From contig NZ_KQ948990.1 in assembly GCF_001514265.1 (NCBI RefSeq), positions 62,001-126,000 of the forward strand: a stretch of DNA of 64,000 nt, read 5' to 3'. The stretch's first letter is position 1, and every line of letters starts with the position of its first letter. Made by a program: the position numbers and the translations under genes. Source of the DNA: Streptomyces resistomycificus. GTDB lineage: Bacteria; Actinomycetota; Actinomycetes; Streptomycetales; Streptomycetaceae. The notes beneath the pieces are model-generated. The model saw nothing but the letters and a program-made list of their open reading frames with translations, had not been told where the DNA came from and did no database searches. Positions 1-9,025 of the stretch are shown piece after piece.

Positions 1-1
1 T

Positions 2-58
2 CCGGCCAAAGCGATCGACGTCACGCCCCTGAACTGGCGCAAACGCCTGGTGGGGTGA
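2..58 (+). CDS. C-terminal end of an upstream gene (partial)
   Basis: An open frame enters from the left edge and stops at a TGA at 56-58, giving 18 residues that end in NWRKRLVG. The fragment is too short to assign a family. The codons end mostly in G or C, as expected for a real gene here. The next convincing start is well downstream, so this gene probably ends its transcription unit. Confidence 0.4.
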   Translation, partial: PAKAIDVTPLNWRKRLVG

Positions 59-146
59 GGCGGGTGAGAGCCGGCTCACGCCGCGGCGGCGTCCAAGCAG
101 TGAGAGGAGGCTCCTGTCACGGGCCTGTGTCTGCTTCAATGGGCCC

Positions 147-269
147 ATGGCCAGCTTCCAGAAGTACACCGCGACGGGTCGCCACGACCTCGAGCCCTTC
201 TGGCCTTCCCGTCAGCACCACGACTTCGACCGGGTGTGTTGCCGCGCGATGAACGCGCCGGCCCTCTAA
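147..269 (+). CDS. Possible 40-residue small protein
   Basis: An ATG at 147 opens 40 codons ending in TAA at 267. The peptide begins MASFQKYTATGRHDLEPFWP and has two adjacent Cys near its end (DRVCCRAMNAPAL). The composition looks protein-like, rich in aromatic, His and Asp residues, unlike the Arg/Ala/Pro-rich shadows typical of wrong frames in this genome. A GAGGAGG purine stretch lies at about 103-109, too far away to be its ribosome site, and no good site is seen close to the ATG. It sits in an otherwise empty 332-base gap before the winged-helix gene. Function is unknown. It could be a leader peptide or a chance ORF. Confidence 0.4.
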   Translation: MASFQKYTATGRHDLEPFWPSRQHHDFDRVCCRAMNAPAL

Positions 270-390
270 AGCCGTACACCCCGGCCTTCGGCCAGCGCGA
301 AACGACGTAGGTCCCCTCGACGAGCCCGACCACGAACTCGGGGCCGTCGACCTTCCTGACGACTCTCTCGCGCGAAAGAGCTGACCTCTC

Positions 391-966
391 ATGGCGACCA
401 CTCGTTCTCTCACCTCCGCCGCCCTCTCCTCCCCCGACGGTCCGCGTCACCGGCTGCGCGCCGTCGACCGGGACGAGGTGGTCGACGTCTCGGAGTTCCT
501 GCCGCCGGGCGCCACCTGGCTGCCCGCACCGCAGCACACCCTGCCCGTCCTGCCGGGCCGGCCGCCGATGATCGGCTACCTGGTGCTCGTCCCGGCCGAC
601 CAGCAGCCGCCCTTCGCGCCGGTGGCGGTGCCCGACGTGCCGGAGGCCGGCCGGCCGGTCACCGACGCCGGCGACCCGCTCGTGCGCATCGACACCGTAC
701 GGCGCACGGCCGCGGTGGACGGGCGCCCACTCGACCTCACCTACCTGGAGTTCGAGCTGCTCGCCCACCTGGTCACCCACCCGCACCGGGTGCACACCCG
801 CGACCAGCTGGTCACCACGGTGTGGGGCTACGGCCATGTCGGCGACGGCCGCACGGTCGACGTCCACGTCGCCCGGCTGCGCCGCAAGCTGGGCTCCGAG
901 CACCGGCAGACGATCCAGACCGTGCGCCGGGTCGGCTACAAGTACACGCCGCCGACCGGACGCTGA
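391..966 (+). CDS. Winged-helix (OmpR/PhoB C-terminal type) DNA-binding protein
   Basis: This 191-residue protein has an OmpR/PhoB-type winged helix in its C-terminal half, about residues 100-188: DLTYLEFELLAHLV, a recognition segment around HTRDQLVTTVWG, and the closing VDVHVARLRRKLG...RVGYKY. The first 100 residues do not look like a receiver domain. There is no acidic pocket, no phospho-acceptor Asp and no Lys, and the stretch is Pro-rich. It is therefore a stand-alone winged-helix regulator rather than a two-component response regulator. The family binds direct repeats in promoters. The gene is single, followed 75 bases later by the epimerase-like gene on the same strand, so co-transcription is possible. 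The target is unknown. Confidence 0.85.
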   Translation: MATTRSLTSAALSSPDGPRHRLRAVDRDEVVDVSEFLPPGATWLPAPQHTLPVLPGRPPMIGYLVLVPADQQPPFAPVAVPDVPEAGRPVTDAGDPLVRIDTVRRTAAVDGRPLDLTYLEFELLAHLVTHPHRVHTRDQLVTTVWGYGHVGDGRTVDVHVARLRRKLGSEHRQTIQTVRRVGYKYTPPTGR

Positions 967-1041
967 GCCCACCACCACGCCTCCTCTGCCGACGGCAGAT
1001 CCCGGTTCCCTCCCGCCCCGCCACCGGGCACAGTGACCGGC

Positions 1042-2061
1042 ATGAGACTTCTGGTGCTGGGCGGTACGGAGTTCGTGGGACGGGCCGTCGTCGAGGCGGC
1101 CCTGGGGCGCGACTGGGAGGTGACCGTCTTCCACCGGGGGCGGCACGAGCCCCCGGCCGGTGTGCGGTCACTGCACGGCGACCGCACCGCGCCCGACGGG
1201 CTCGCCGCCCTGTCCGAGGGCGACGGCGCGTGGGACGTGGTCGTCGACACCTGGTCGGCCGCGCCCCGGGCGGTGCACGACGCGGCGCGGCTGCTGCGGG
1301 ACCGCGCCGAGCGGTACGTGTACGTGTCGAGCTGCTCGGTGTACGCGTGGCCGCGAGACGCCGGGTACACCGAGAACTCGCCGCTGGTGGAGGGCGCCTT
1401 CGCCGACGCCGAGCAGAGCGACTACGCCCGGGACAAGCGGGGCGGCGAGCTGGCCGCCGTCGACGCCTTCGGCGCGGACCGCTCCCTGCTGGTACGGGCC
1501 GGGCTGATCCTCGGCCCGTACGAGAACATCGGCCGGCTGCCCTGGTGGCTGACCCGCGTCGCCCGCGGCGGCCCCGTCCTCGCGCCCGGCCCCCGCGACC
1601 TCCCCGTCCAGTACGTCGACGTCCGCGACCTCGCGCGATGGACCCTCGACGCGGTGGAGAAGCGGGCGAGCGGACCGTACAACCTCGTCGGACCGGCCGG
1701 GCACGCCACCATGGGCACGCTCCTTGATGCCTGCGTGGAGGTCACCGGAGCGGCCGCCGAACTGCGCTGGACCGACCCGGAGGTGATCCTCGACGCCGGC
1801 ATCGAGCCCTGGCAGCACCTGCCGGTGTGGCTGCCGCCGGACAGCGAGGGCCACGCGGCCCTGCACGGCGCGGACGTCTCCCGGGCACTGGCCGCGGGCC
1901 TGCGCTGCCGGCCGGTCGCCGAGACGGTGGCGGACACCTGGGGCTGGCTGCGGAGCATCGGCGGGGTGGCCCCACAGCGTCCGGACCGGCCGGTGGTGGG
2001 ACTGGACCCGGAACGGGAGGCGGAGGTCCTCGCGGCGAGCGGGGGTGACGGCCAAGCCTGA
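1042..2061 (+). CDS. NAD-dependent epimerase/dehydratase family protein
   Basis: This 339-residue protein opens with a Rossmann NAD(P)-binding motif (MRLLVLGGTEFVGRAVVEAA, a GGTxFVG variant of GxxGxxG). It belongs to the extended short-chain dehydrogenase group. The usual YxxxK pair appears as DYARDKRGGE, and a VYVSSCSVYAW strand carries the Ser region. The substrate is probably a nucleotide sugar or a related diol, but the sequence does not say which. An in-frame GTG lies at 1033. ATG 1042 was chosen because it starts exactly at the first beta strand, as is usual in this family. No strong Shine-Dalgarno is seen for either start. Confidence 0.85.
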   Translation: MRLLVLGGTEFVGRAVVEAALGRDWEVTVFHRGRHEPPAGVRSLHGDRTAPDGLAALSEGDGAWDVVVDTWSAAPRAVHDAARLLRDRAERYVYVSSCSVYAWPRDAGYTENSPLVEGAFADAEQSDYARDKRGGELAAVDAFGADRSLLVRAGLILGPYENIGRLPWWLTRVARGGPVLAPGPRDLPVQYVDVRDLARWTLDAVEKRASGPYNLVGPAGHATMGTLLDACVEVTGAAAELRWTDPEVILDAGIEPWQHLPVWLPPDSEGHAALHGADVSRALAAGLRCRPVAETVADTWGWLRSIGGVAPQRPDRPVVGLDPEREAEVLAASGGDGQA

Positions 2062-2172
2062 AACGCGGGGTGGGCGGCAGCCGGCCCGGCCACCGGGGTG
2101 TACCCAGCACCACCCCCCGAACCGCCGCCCAGCCCCAGTGCCCCCCGCCTGCCCTTCGGCGAGACTGACGCC

Positions 2173-3450
2173 ATGACGACCACAGAGACGACGAGCGGCA
2201 ACTCCACGCGGGTGCGCGGCGTTTGGCGGGCGGCGGTGCGGGGGCTGGGGCTGGCGCTGGTGACGCTGCCGGGGGCGGTGCTGTGCTTCACGCTGTCCCT
2301 GGTGTCCATCGCGCTGATCCCGATCGGGGTCGGGCTCGTCACCACGCCCTGGGTGCTGACCGGCGTACGGGCGTTCGCCGACTGGAGGCGGGTGCTGGCG
2401 GTGCGGTGGGCCGGGGTGCGGATCCCGTCGGCGTACCGGCCGATCCCGAAGGACGCGAACCCGTGGACACGCACCTTCGGGATGCTGTCGGACCCGGCGA
2501 CCTGGCGGGACCTGCGGTGGCTGCCGGTCGACATGACCGCCGGGTTCCTCACCGCGCTGCTGCCGGCCGTGCTGCTGCTCTACCCGCTGGAGGGGTTCGC
2601 GCTGGCGCTCGGGCTGTGGCGGGTGTTCGCCGACTCGGCGGGCGGGGCCTACTGGTACGGCTTCGTGCGGGTCACGGACCAGGCCTCCGCGTTCGGCGCC
2701 GCGGCCCTGGGGCTCGTCCTCCTCTTCTTCGGACACTTCTTCACCCCGCGGCTGCTGGAGGCCCACTTCCGGCTGACCCGGTCGGTCCTCGGCGCGGGCC
2801 AGCGCGAACTGGCCGAGCGGGTACGCGTCCTCACCGAGACCCGCCGCGACGCCGTCGACACCTCCGCCGCCGAACTGCGGCGCATCGAACGGGATCTGCA
2901 CGACGGGGCACAGGCCCGGCTGGTCGCCATGGGCATGGACCTCGGGACCATCGAGATGCTGCTGGACAAGAACCCGGAGCAGGCCAGGAAGCTGCTCGCG
3001 CAGGCCCGCCAGTCGTCCGTGGACGCTCTGGCCGAGCTGCGCGACCTGGTGCGCGGCATCCATCCGCCGGTGCTCGCCGAGCGGGGACTGGGCGACGCCG
3101 TACGGGCGTTGGCCCTCCGGCTGCCCGTGGCCACCGAGGTGACGGTGGAGCTGCCCGGCCGGGCGGAGGCGCCCGTGGAGTCGGCGGCGTACTTCGCGGT
3201 CAGCGAGGTGCTCACCAACGCGGTCAAGCACGCCGGCGCCGACCGGATCTGGGTCGACCTGCACCACGCGGAGGGCATGCTGCGGATCTCGGTCACCGAC
3301 AACGGCAAGGGCGGCGCGGTGACCGAGACCGGTTCGGGCCTCGCCGGAGTCGAGCGAAGGCTGGGTACATTCGACGGCGTCCTGGCCGTCAGCAGCCCTG
3401 TGGGCGGCCCCACCATGGTCACCATGGAGATGCCTTGCGCGTTGTCCTAG
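2173..3450 (+). CDS. NarL-type sensor histidine kinase
   Basis: This 425-residue membrane histidine kinase has an N-terminal half with four or so hydrophobic segments (about residues 20-70 and 120-200) of the Streptomyces sensor type. A linker helix follows, then a HisKA_3 dimerisation/phospho-acceptor segment, RRIERDLHDGAQARL, with the phosphorylated His at about residue 243. The HATPase_c domain shows its N box (TNAVKHAG, about 348) and G1 box (DNGKGG). The family autophosphorylates His and passes phosphate to a LuxR-type regulator. The gene overlaps the next one by 16 bases, so the two are a translationally coupled cognate pair. The ATG at 2173 was preferred to an upstream GTG that would add a Pro-rich tail. 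The stimulus is unknown. Confidence 0.93.
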   Translation: MTTTETTSGNSTRVRGVWRAAVRGLGLALVTLPGAVLCFTLSLVSIALIPIGVGLVTTPWVLTGVRAFADWRRVLAVRWAGVRIPSAYRPIPKDANPWTRTFGMLSDPATWRDLRWLPVDMTAGFLTALLPAVLLLYPLEGFALALGLWRVFADSAGGAYWYGFVRVTDQASAFGAAALGLVLLFFGHFFTPRLLEAHFRLTRSVLGAGQRELAERVRVLTETRRDAVDTSAAELRRIERDLHDGAQARLVAMGMDLGTIEMLLDKNPEQARKLLAQARQSSVDALAELRDLVRGIHPPVLAERGLGDAVRALALRLPVATEVTVELPGRAEAPVESAAYFAVSEVLTNAVKHAGADRIWVDLHHAEGMLRISVTDNGKGGAVTETGSGLAGVERRLGTFDGVLAVSSPVGGPTMVTMEMPCALS

Positions 3451-4088
3451 CCGAAGACCTGTTCCTGCTGCGCGACGGACTCGTCCGTCTCCTGGAGGCC
3501 TACGACTTCGAGATCGCCGCGGCCGTCGAGAGCGGGCCGGAGCTGGCCGCCGCGCTGGCCGAACTGCAGCCGGACGTCGCGGTGGTGGACGTCCGGCTGC
3601 CGCCGACGCACACCGACGAGGGCCTGCAGTGCGCGCTGGACGCCCGCCGGGCCAGACCCGGTCTGCCGGTGCTGGTCCTGTCGCAGCACGTGGAGCAGCT
3701 GTACGCGCGTGAGCTGCTCGCCGACGGCACCGGCGGGGTCGGCTATCTGCTCAAGGACCGGGTGTTCGACGCGGAACAGTTCGTGGACGCCGTACGACGG
3801 GTCGCGGCGGGCGGCACGGCGATGGACCCGCAGGTGATCCAGCAGCTGCTGTCCCGGCGGGCGGCCGACGACCAGCCGCTCGGCCGGCTCACGCCCCGGG
3901 AGCTGGAGGTGCTGGAACTCATGGCGCAGGGGCGTACCAACGCGGCGATCGCCGCCAAGCTGGTGGTCACGGAACGGGCCATCGCGAAGCACACCGCCAA
4001 CATCTTCGCCAAACTGGGCCTGGAGGTGTCGGACGACGACAACCGCCGCGTCCTAGCGGTTCTCGCGTATCTCGACCACGGCCGCTGA
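3435..4088 (+). CDS. LuxR/NarL-family response regulator
   Basis: This 217-residue response regulator starts at a TTG inside the 3' end of the kinase gene, overlapping it by 16 bases. The TTG start is supported because the receiver fold begins immediately (RVVLAEDLFLLRDG). The receiver occupies residues 1-120, with acidic pocket E7/D8, phospho-acceptor D52 (VVDVRLPP) and the conserved Lys in YLLKDRV. The C-terminal LuxR helix-turn-helix runs from about 150 to 212 (LTPRELEVLELMAQGRTNAA then AKHTANIFAKLGL). It is the partner of the preceding kinase. Its target genes are not evident. The adjacent secreted DUF1996 protein begins 203 bases downstream and could be one, but no evidence shows that. 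Confidence 0.93.
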   Translation: MRVVLAEDLFLLRDGLVRLLEAYDFEIAAAVESGPELAAALAELQPDVAVVDVRLPPTHTDEGLQCALDARRARPGLPVLVLSQHVEQLYARELLADGTGGVGYLLKDRVFDAEQFVDAVRRVAAGGTAMDPQVIQQLLSRRAADDQPLGRLTPRELEVLELMAQGRTNAAIAAKLVVTERAIAKHTANIFAKLGLEVSDDDNRRVLAVLAYLDHGR

Positions 4089-4291
4089 AATCAGCGCCCC
4101 GTCCGGACACCTCTGCGTGAGGGATCAGCAACTCCCGGTGCTTCCTGGTCAGTTGAAACCGAATTGTCGGACGGTCTTCTCATTAATTTCTGAGACGGCT
4201 GAACACCCGTGGGACCGCCCGCGTATTCAGGGGAGCCGCTTCACTCCTGTCGGGCGCCTCGATAGCCCCGCAAGGAAGTCAGAGGAGTTCC

Positions 4292-5833
4292 ATGGGACGC
4301 AACACACGTAAACGCCGTTCGTCGATGGCCGGCAAAGCCATAGCCGCGTCGGCGGCCCTAGCGCTCGGTGGGGGCGGGCTGATCTGGGTCAACTTCTATG
4401 CTTCGGCGCACGAGTCCAACGGCTCGGGCCAGAACCAGATCAAGGCCGCCGCAGCGCAGGTAGCCACCATCTCCTGCCCGGACGTGGGGCAGAAGCTGAC
4501 GAGCGTGCCCGCCAAGGCGCGCGCGGGTGTCGACAAGGAGCTGGCGAACCTCGACAAGCAGATCACCGAAGCCTACGCCCGGCTTGCCTCCACCCGTCAG
4601 GCCCAGGCAGGCGACTCGGGCTTCGTCCAGAACGCGATCGTCGGTCCGCTCAAGGACAAGCGGGCCGCGGCGATCGACCGGATCCGGATCAACATCCAGC
4701 GCGTCGGGGGCAACTTCAACAACTCGCTGAGCCAGCTCGCCGCCTGCACCACGCAGACCGCCGCCCCGCAGCCCAACGCCGGCCAGCAAAACGGTGGCCA
4801 GCAGAACGGCGGCCAGCAGAATGGCGGCCAGCAAAACGGCGGCCAGCAAAACGGCGGCCAGCAGAACGGCGGCCAGGGTGGCAACGGCGGCCAGGGCGGC
4901 AACGGCCCGGCGGCGGCGGACTTCGTGGACATCACCAAGGTCCAGGGCAACGCCCAGCAGGGCGTGGGCCAGAACGGTCTGCCCGCGAACGGCAACAGCG
5001 GTTCGAGGGGCAGCTTCACCTCGAACTGCGGCACCAACGGGAACGACAACCACAACACGGACAACGTGATCGTCGCCCCGGGTGTCACCAACGGTGCCCA
5101 CCACCTGCACGACTACGTCGGCAACCAGAACAACGACGCCTTCGCGAACGACCAGGAGCTGGCGGGTGCCGGCACCAGCTGCCAGAACCAGGGTGACAAG
5201 TCCTCGTACTTCTGGCCGGTACTTCGTCTCCAGGACGGCTCGCAGGACTTCGACCAGAACAACGACGGTGGTGGCAAGGAGGGCAACGTCGGCAAGATCC
5301 TCCAGCCCGCCCAGGCACAGCTGAAGTTCGTCGGCAACAAGAAGGGCAATGTCGTCGCGATGCCGACTGCCCTGCGCATCATCACCGGTGACGCCAAGGC
5401 CTTCGTCAACGGCAACGGCAACGCCAACGTGAACTGGAGCTGCACCGGCTTCGAGAACAAGGTGCAGCTGAAGGACAAGTACCCGATCTGCCCGCAGGGC
5501 AGCCAGGTCGTCCGGACGAGCAACTTCCAGAGCTGCTGGGACGGCAAGAACATCGACAGCGCCAACCACCGTACGCACGTGGCGTTCGTCCAGGCGGACG
5601 GCACCTGCGCCAACGGCTTCCAGGCGATTCCCCAGCTCCAGGTCCGTCTGGTCTACAACGTCCCGGCCCCGAAGCTCCAGAACGGACAGGTCGTGCAGCC
5701 GTACGCGGTGGACTCCTTCCCGGAGAACCTGCACAAGCCGATCACCGACCACAACGACTTCATCAACTTCTTCTCGCAGAACACGATGAACAAGATGGTC
5801 AACTGCATCAACACCGGCAAGCAGTGCAAGTGA
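4292..5833 (+). CDS. Secreted DUF1996 protein with QNGGQ repeats
   Basis: This 513-residue exported protein has a basic N-terminus ([15 protein letters not shown]) and a hydrophobic signal/anchor helix to about residue 37. A helical segment with CPDV...AACTTQT follows (residues 60-155). Next comes a low-complexity linker of GQQNG and GGQGGN units (about 163-205), then a C-terminal DUF1996-like domain with [18 protein letters not shown] and conserved Cys pairs. The role of DUF1996 is not settled to my knowledge. The organisation suggests a cell-envelope or extracellular protein tethered by a flexible Gln/Asn/Gly linker. The start has a good ribosome site (AGAGGAG, 5 bases before the ATG). A near-perfect hairpin ends the gene. 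Confidence 0.88.
   Translation: MGRNTRKRRSSMAGKAIAASAALALGGGGLIWVNFYASAHESNGSGQNQIKAAAAQVATISCPDVGQKLTSVPAKARAGVDKELANLDKQITEAYARLASTRQAQAGDSGFVQNAIVGPLKDKRAAAIDRIRINIQRVGGNFNNSLSQLAACTTQTAAPQPNAGQQNGGQQNGGQQNGGQQNGGQQNGGQQNGGQGGNGGQGGNGPAAADFVDITKVQGNAQQGVGQNGLPANGNSGSRGSFTSNCGTNGNDNHNTDNVIVAPGVTNGAHHLHDYVGNQNNDAFANDQELAGAGTSCQNQGDKSSYFWPVLRLQDGSQDFDQNNDGGGKEGNVGKILQPAQAQLKFVGNKKGNVVAMPTALRIITGDAKAFVNGNGNANVNWSCTGFENKVQLKDKYPICPQGSQVVRTSNFQSCWDGKNIDSANHRTHVAFVQADGTCANGFQAIPQLQVRLVYNVPAPKLQNGQVVQPYAVDSFPENLHKPITDHNDFINFFSQNTMNKMVNCINTGKQCK
4781..4870 (+). repeat. In-frame 15-bp tandem repeat (GQQNG units)
   Basis: Six consecutive 15-base units (ggccagcaRaayggY) encode GQQNG six times inside the DUF1996 gene. 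Two further degenerate units encoding GGQGGN continue to about 4906. Units differ only at synonymous positions (caa/cag, aac/aat, ggc/ggt), which points to selection on the peptide or slow decay after slippage. Copy number is likely to vary between strains. Confidence 0.9.
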
Positions 5834-5866
5834 TCGCCTGATCCACTGAGCGACTGATCCACTGAG

Positions 5867-5901
5867 AAAGCCGGCGGTGAGGATTCCTCACCGCCGGCTT
5901 T
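5867..5901. terminator. Bidirectional terminator hairpin
   Basis: The sequence aaagccggcggtgagga is followed, after a single T, by its exact reverse complement. The practical stem is about 14 bp with a small loop. It sits 33 bases after the DUF1996 stop and 19 bases before the convergent lipoprotein stop. The A3/T3 flanks give short U-tracts in both directions. Confidence 0.85.
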
Positions 5902-5920
5902 CCCGTGTGCCGTGACCGGT

Positions 5921-6361
5921 TCAGTGACCGGAGTGCGTCGCACCGTCGGAGGGCTCGTGCGACCCCTCGTGCGCGGCGTGGTCGGTGCCCTCCTCGATGT
6001 CGCCGCCGAGCGTGCCGCGCAGCGCCGTCATCGTGCTGGTCTCGCCCACGGCCACCCACTTGCGGCCGACCAGGTAGTGACCGCCGTAGTCCTTCGCCCC
6101 GTTGATCCACTCACGCTGGCCGCGGTCGGTGCTGAACGTCGCGAGGATGAACTTGCCGTCGGGGTTCTTGCAGACGGCCTGGCGGATCTCGTCGGCGTCC
6201 GTCGTCATGTTCGGCGTGCACTTCACCTCGGCCGCCAGGTGCTCCAGGCTGCCGGTGGCCGTCTCCGGCACGGCGTCCTTCTCCTCGCCGGATCCGCAGC
6301 CCGCCAGCGCAAGCGCCAGCGCCGCGCCGCCGAGCGCGAGCATCGGTCGGGTCAACCTCAT
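5921..6361 (-). CDS. Secreted lipoprotein, unknown function
   Basis: This 146-residue protein has a classic lipoprotein signal: MRLTRPMLALGGAALALALA followed by the lipobox Cys in LAGCGSG. The mature part is small, with two Cys (EVKCTPNM and AVCKNPDG) and a segment reading FILATFSTDRGQREWINGAK, and it ends in a His-rich tail (DHAAHEGSHEPSDGATHSGH). The fold is not recognised. The His-rich tail might bind metal, which is inference only. The gene is convergent with the DUF1996 gene across a shared terminator. Its start has AGGAAC-type purines just upstream (GGAGGAACAC before the ATG). Confidence 0.85.
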   Translation of the reverse strand: MRLTRPMLALGGAALALALAGCGSGEEKDAVPETATGSLEHLAAEVKCTPNMTTDADEIRQAVCKNPDGKFILATFSTDRGQREWINGAKDYGGHYLVGRKWVAVGETSTMTALRGTLGGDIEEGTDHAAHEGSHEPSDGATHSGH

Positions 6362-6482
6362 GTGTTCCTCCGGTCCCTTCCGGCGGGCTCCGGCGGGAGC
6401 CCGTCTCCTTCGATACGGCTCCCGCGCGCGGTGCGCTCAAAATACCGGTGTCACCGTGGCACGCCCGTGCGAGAGTGTCCCG

Positions 6483-6983
6483 GTGAACCAGGACTGGGAA
6501 GACCGCGTGACCGCCGCTTGGGCCACCTTCGACGACTACGCCGAAGCGGACGCGGCCGACTTCCGCGCGGTGATCGACGCGCTGGCCGCCGAGCTCCCGG
6601 CCGACAGTCCCCTCGGTCTCTTCGAGCGGGCCTGCGCCTGGGACTCGACGGGCCACTCGGACCGGGCGGTACCGCTGTACCGGGAGGCGCTCGCACGCGG
6701 CCTCGACGGCTACAAGGGCCGGCGGACCAGGATCCAGCTCGCCAGCTCCCTGCGGAACATCGGGCAGGCGGAGGAGGCCGTCAAGCTGCTGACACCCGAA
6801 CTGGACGCCCCCTCGGACGAGTTGGACGACGCGGTACGAGGATGTCTGGCCCTGTGCCTGTCCAGTCTCGGCCGCGACCGGGAGGGCCTCTCCCTCGTGC
6901 TGGGCGCCCTCGCTCCCCATCTGCCGCGCTACCAGCGGTCGATGGCGAACTACGCGCGTCAGCTCGTCGAGCCCGGCACGTGA
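6483..6983 (+). CDS. TPR-like (tetratrico_peptide) protein
   Basis: This 166-residue soluble protein is made of helical pairs that look like TPR units: ADSPLGLFERACAWDSTGHS, DRAVPLYREALARGLDGYKG, and IQLASSLRNIGQAEEAVKLL. It matches the short Streptomyces TPR protein type. TPRs mediate protein contacts. No enzyme motif is visible. A longer frame runs upstream in the same phase, but the GTG at 6483 is preferred because the residues before it are Arg/Ser-rich and overlap the lipoprotein promoter. It is followed by the large membrane protein gene 48 bases later on the same strand. Confidence 0.8.
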   Translation: MNQDWEDRVTAAWATFDDYAEADAADFRAVIDALAAELPADSPLGLFERACAWDSTGHSDRAVPLYREALARGLDGYKGRRTRIQLASSLRNIGQAEEAVKLLTPELDAPSDELDDAVRGCLALCLSSLGRDREGLSLVLGALAPHLPRYQRSMANYARQLVEPGT

Positions 6984-7031
6984 CTCTCCGCAGCCAGGTG
7001 ACCATCCGAGGATTCGCTCGTTCTGCTGAAC

Positions 7032-8969
7032 GTGCAGTCACAGGATGTCGCCCCGAGCCCCGCACCCGCCTCCGCCTCCTCCTCCTCGGCGTCTGACCCG
7101 CTCGTCGACGTCGAGCAGGCCGAGGCCGCGCTCGTCGAGCACTACCCCCGGCTGGTCCGGCTGGCCTATCTGGTGCTGCCCCCGGGTCTCGGCCGCAACC
7201 GGCGCGTTCTGACCGCGCACGCGCTCACCCAGCGCGCCCTGCCGAGGCGCCGGACGCCCGTGCCCGTGATCCCGGCCCAGTCGACCGGCCGCGAGGGCGA
7301 CCCCGGCTACGCCTGCGTCCGGCTCCGGGTCCTGCGTACGGCACTGGAGGCGGGGCTGCCGCTGACGTTCCGGGCGTGGCCCAAGCGGTCCCAGCTGCCG
7401 CCGCTGCTGCCGCACGTGTGGGGCCTGCGCCTCTTCCCGCGTTCGGGAGGGGCCGACGAACTCGCCCTGGACCAGCGGCTGTCCGCGCTGTCCGGGCCGG
7501 GTCGCGCCGCGTACGTGCTACGTGGCCTCGAGAAGCTTCCCGACGGCGAGGTCCTCGATGCACTGGCGGCCGCGGGCGTCGACGACGTGGACGGCGCGCT
7601 GGAGGAGGCCGACACCGTCGCCGCCCGGTACCCGCTCCTCGACTCCCCCGAGTTCGACCCCTGTTCGCTGCAGGCCCGGCCCACCGACCTGATGCGGCGC
7701 CGTCAGCACCTCAAGGCCGCGCTCGCCGCCGCGGCGGCCGTGGCCGTGTGCGGGGCGCTGCTCGGACTACCCGGCGACGGCTGGGCCCCCGACGGCGCCG
7801 CCGCGCCCGCGTACGCGCAGAACCCGGCCGCCCAGGCCGCCCTCGACCCGGACCGGGTGACCAGGGTCCCGGCCGCGGCCTGGCAGTCCGCCGCGCGCAC
7901 CGACTTCTCCGTCTGGCCCGCCCGCGGCGACCTCACCCACGACAAGGCGCTGCTGCGCCGGGCCCTCGCCGTCTGGGCCCGCCCCGGTGAGACCGTCCAG
8001 GTCTCCGCGACCAAGGGCACCCCCTCGGGCGGCCCGGCCGGACCGCCGCAGCTGCTGTACGCCGGTGCCGTCGACAACGCGCGCGTGGTGATCCTCTACG
8101 ACGGCCTGCGCATCGCCCGCTACGCCGAACCGAAGGACAGCACGAAGGGCGCCGCCCTCGACTTCGCGCGGGTCGACGGCGCGACGGGCGCCGAGGCGAG
8201 CGCGGTGGTCCTGGGCCGGGCCGACGGCAACGTCCGCTACCTGACGGCCCCGTGGGTGACGAAGGCGGCCGAGCGGGACCTGGCGAAGCCGGGCTCCGGC
8301 GCGATGGACCTGCCCCTCACCGACGGCGTCACCGCGCCGCTGGCCGGCCCCCTCCAGCAGACCGGCGCGTGCACCTCGTGGAACGTGCTCCAGCTGAGCG
8401 ACGCCTCCGGCACCCACCTGTCGACCGACCTCGGCGAACTGGTCCCGGCCCGCCTCACCACCGGACGCCCCGGCTCGGAGCGCGACACCTCCGGCACCCG
8501 GGCCCTGCGTGCCTGGGCGCCCTTCGCGTGCTCCCTGTCCACCGTGCGGTCGCAGGGTGTGCGGTCCGTGAACGCCTGGGAGTACGCCACCCAGCCGCTG
8601 CCCGACGCCGGCGGGTCGGCCTCGTGGGTGTGCACCCGCGCGGAGACCTGGCGGGGTGGCGGGACGCGCGTGCTGGCGCAGTTCCACACCCCGGGCGGGG
8701 CGTACGGGGCGGTCGCCGCGAAGGCGGAGAACGTGCCGGAGTGCGGCCCCCGCGACCCGCACGTGCTCGCCGGCGTGCTGTGGAAGTCGCAGGCCGGGTC
8801 CTGGTACCTGCTGGCGGCGGGCAGCCGGAACACGGCGTCGATCACGGCGACGGGCGGGATCGACGGTGTGGCGCAGGGCAACCTCCTGGCCGTGAGGACC
8901 ACGCAGGGCGCCCAGGCCGGACTGAAGGGCAGGCTGCTCAGCGGGCGCAAGATCGATGCCCTGGGCTGA
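7032..8969 (+). CDS. Large membrane protein with sigma-factor-like N-terminal region
   Basis: This 645-residue protein starts at GTG 7032. Residues 30-50 (EHYPRLVRLAYLVLPPG) resemble ECF sigma region 2. Residues about 150-205 (LSALSGPGRAAYVLRGLEKL...DGEVLDALAAAGV) resemble a degenerate region 4. One transmembrane helix follows (about 226-246, [20 protein letters not shown]). The remaining 400 residues would lie outside the cell, with scattered Cys (TGACTSWN, FACSLSTV, SWVCTRAE, PECGPRD) that could form disulfides. I do not recognise the extracellular domain. The gene sits alone between the TPR gene and a TetR gene. It is best described as a conserved Streptomyces-type membrane protein of unknown role. 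Confidence 0.75.
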   Translation: MQSQDVAPSPAPASASSSSASDPLVDVEQAEAALVEHYPRLVRLAYLVLPPGLGRNRRVLTAHALTQRALPRRRTPVPVIPAQSTGREGDPGYACVRLRVLRTALEAGLPLTFRAWPKRSQLPPLLPHVWGLRLFPRSGGADELALDQRLSALSGPGRAAYVLRGLEKLPDGEVLDALAAAGVDDVDGALEEADTVAARYPLLDSPEFDPCSLQARPTDLMRRRQHLKAALAAAAAVAVCGALLGLPGDGWAPDGAAAPAYAQNPAAQAALDPDRVTRVPAAAWQSAARTDFSVWPARGDLTHDKALLRRALAVWARPGETVQVSATKGTPSGGPAGPPQLLYAGAVDNARVVILYDGLRIARYAEPKDSTKGAALDFARVDGATGAEASAVVLGRADGNVRYLTAPWVTKAAERDLAKPGSGAMDLPLTDGVTAPLAGPLQQTGACTSWNVLQLSDASGTHLSTDLGELVPARLTTGRPGSERDTSGTRALRAWAPFACSLSTVRSQGVRSVNAWEYATQPLPDAGGSASWVCTRAETWRGGGTRVLAQFHTPGGAYGAVAAKAENVPECGPRDPHVLAGVLWKSQAGSWYLLAAGSRNTASITATGGIDGVAQGNLLAVRTTQGAQAGLKGRLLSGRKIDALG

Positions 8970-9025
8970 ACACCACTGGCCGGTCCGGTCCGTTCGGGGC
9001 CGGATTCGATCGGTAAGGTGTTCGT

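Noticed and set aside
4781..4906. Short regular repeats that might look like a CRISPR array or binding-site array.
   Set aside because: They have no spacers and are in frame, encoding GQQNG. They are a protein repeat.
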